DNA of 61,129 nucleotides from Curtobacterium luteum (lineage in GTDB: Bacteria > Actinomycetota > Actinomycetes > Actinomycetales > Microbacteriaceae). Shown piece by piece: positions 61,040 to 61,129 of the stretch. Under the pieces are notes generated by a model that searched no databases, had not been told where the DNA came from, and saw only the letters and a list, made by a program, of their open reading frames with translations. The stretch spans positions 19,105 to 80,233 of the forward strand of contig NZ_BMOI01000015.1 of assembly GCF_014646995.1 (NCBI RefSeq). The letters are read 5' to 3'. How positions within the stretch are numbered: the first letter of the stretch is position 1; each line of letters begins with the position of its first letter. Position numbers and translations under genes: made by a program.

Positions 61040-61129
61040 CGGGACGCCGCCGTCCGCGGACGCCGACGGAGACCGGCCCCGCGGAGACCGGCCCCGCGGA
61101 GACCGGCCCCGCGGAGACCGGCCCCGCGG
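61036..61129 (-). CDS. C-terminal end of an upstream gene, probably the DppB-type permease (partial)
   Basis: A frame open to the window edge ends with TGA at 61038-61036, overlapping the next GTG by 4 bases, the same coupling seen in the rest of this operon. It reads ...GLRRRPRTAASR, preceded by repeats of Gly-Ala-Gly-Leu-Arg from the 15-base tandem repeat. The identity as DppB is inferred only from the usual gene order. The real body of the protein lies outside the window. Confidence 0.4.
   Translation of the reverse strand, partial: RGAGLRGAGLRGAGLRGAGLRRRPRTAASR
61070..61129. repeat. 15-base tandem repeat at window end
   Basis: GAGACCGGCCCCGCG is repeated four times without change and reaches the window edge, so the total number is unknown. 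The period is a multiple of three and keeps the overlapping reading frame open. Confidence 0.85.

Overview
The window is very GC-rich, with ATG/GTG/TTG starts, short intergenic gaps and mostly actinobacterial gene families: a mycothiol-type DsbA-fold reductase, the tig-clpP1-clpP2-clpX region, a group-II truncated globin and a CUT1 sugar transporter without its own ATPase. The best guess is a plant- or soil-associated Microbacteriaceae chromosome, Curtobacterium-like. That is inferred from protein style, because no database search was possible. No phage, plasmid, transposase, CRISPR or rRNA was seen. Two tRNA genes are present (Gly-TCC and Pro-TGG).

Layout. 1-18.7 kb is housekeeping: msrA, an ssb paralogue, a secreted protein, ettA, two thioesterases, an NAD-dependent epimerase, globin, mscS, pepN, a DsbA-like reductase, a divergent GNAT/XRE-cupin pair, rpiB, nei, an amidohydrolase and a PaiB-like protein. 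18.9-27.5 kb is a seven-gene peptide-uptake operon: binding protein, M14 peptidase, two permeases, serine hydrolase, GbsR/MarR regulator and fused ATPases. 27.6-32.4 kb holds an AraC regulator, membrane proteins, a NarL-type two-component system, an EamA exporter and a 50-residue gene. 32.6-42.4 kb is a carbohydrate locus: LacI regulator, CUT1 ABC importer, GH5-like glycosidase, GH38 alpha-mannosidase and a secreted GH18 EndoH-type endoglycosidase. Together these look like a complete pathway for harvesting high-mannose N-glycans. 42.5-49.4 kb holds the tRNAs, trigger factor and Clp protease genes, with a two-gene copper module lying between clpP2 and clpX. 49.6-61.1 kb holds an M3 peptidase, a TetR/hydrolase pair, valS, a ProP-like transporter and part of a second peptide or nickel-type ABC operon that runs off the end.

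Three themes cut across the window. (1) Many genes have a TAnnnT box 6-10 bases before the start codon and no Shine-Dalgarno sequence, which predicts leaderless or near-leaderless mRNAs. In one divergent pair the two start codons overlap. (2) Dispersed palindromic repeat families sit at nearly all convergent gene ends, probably as bidirectional terminators. Copies have also entered coding regions and in one case supply a ribosome binding site. (3) Several regulators have a good candidate operator beside them: LacI, TetR, the peptide operon, the copper genes and a ClgR-like box before clpP1.
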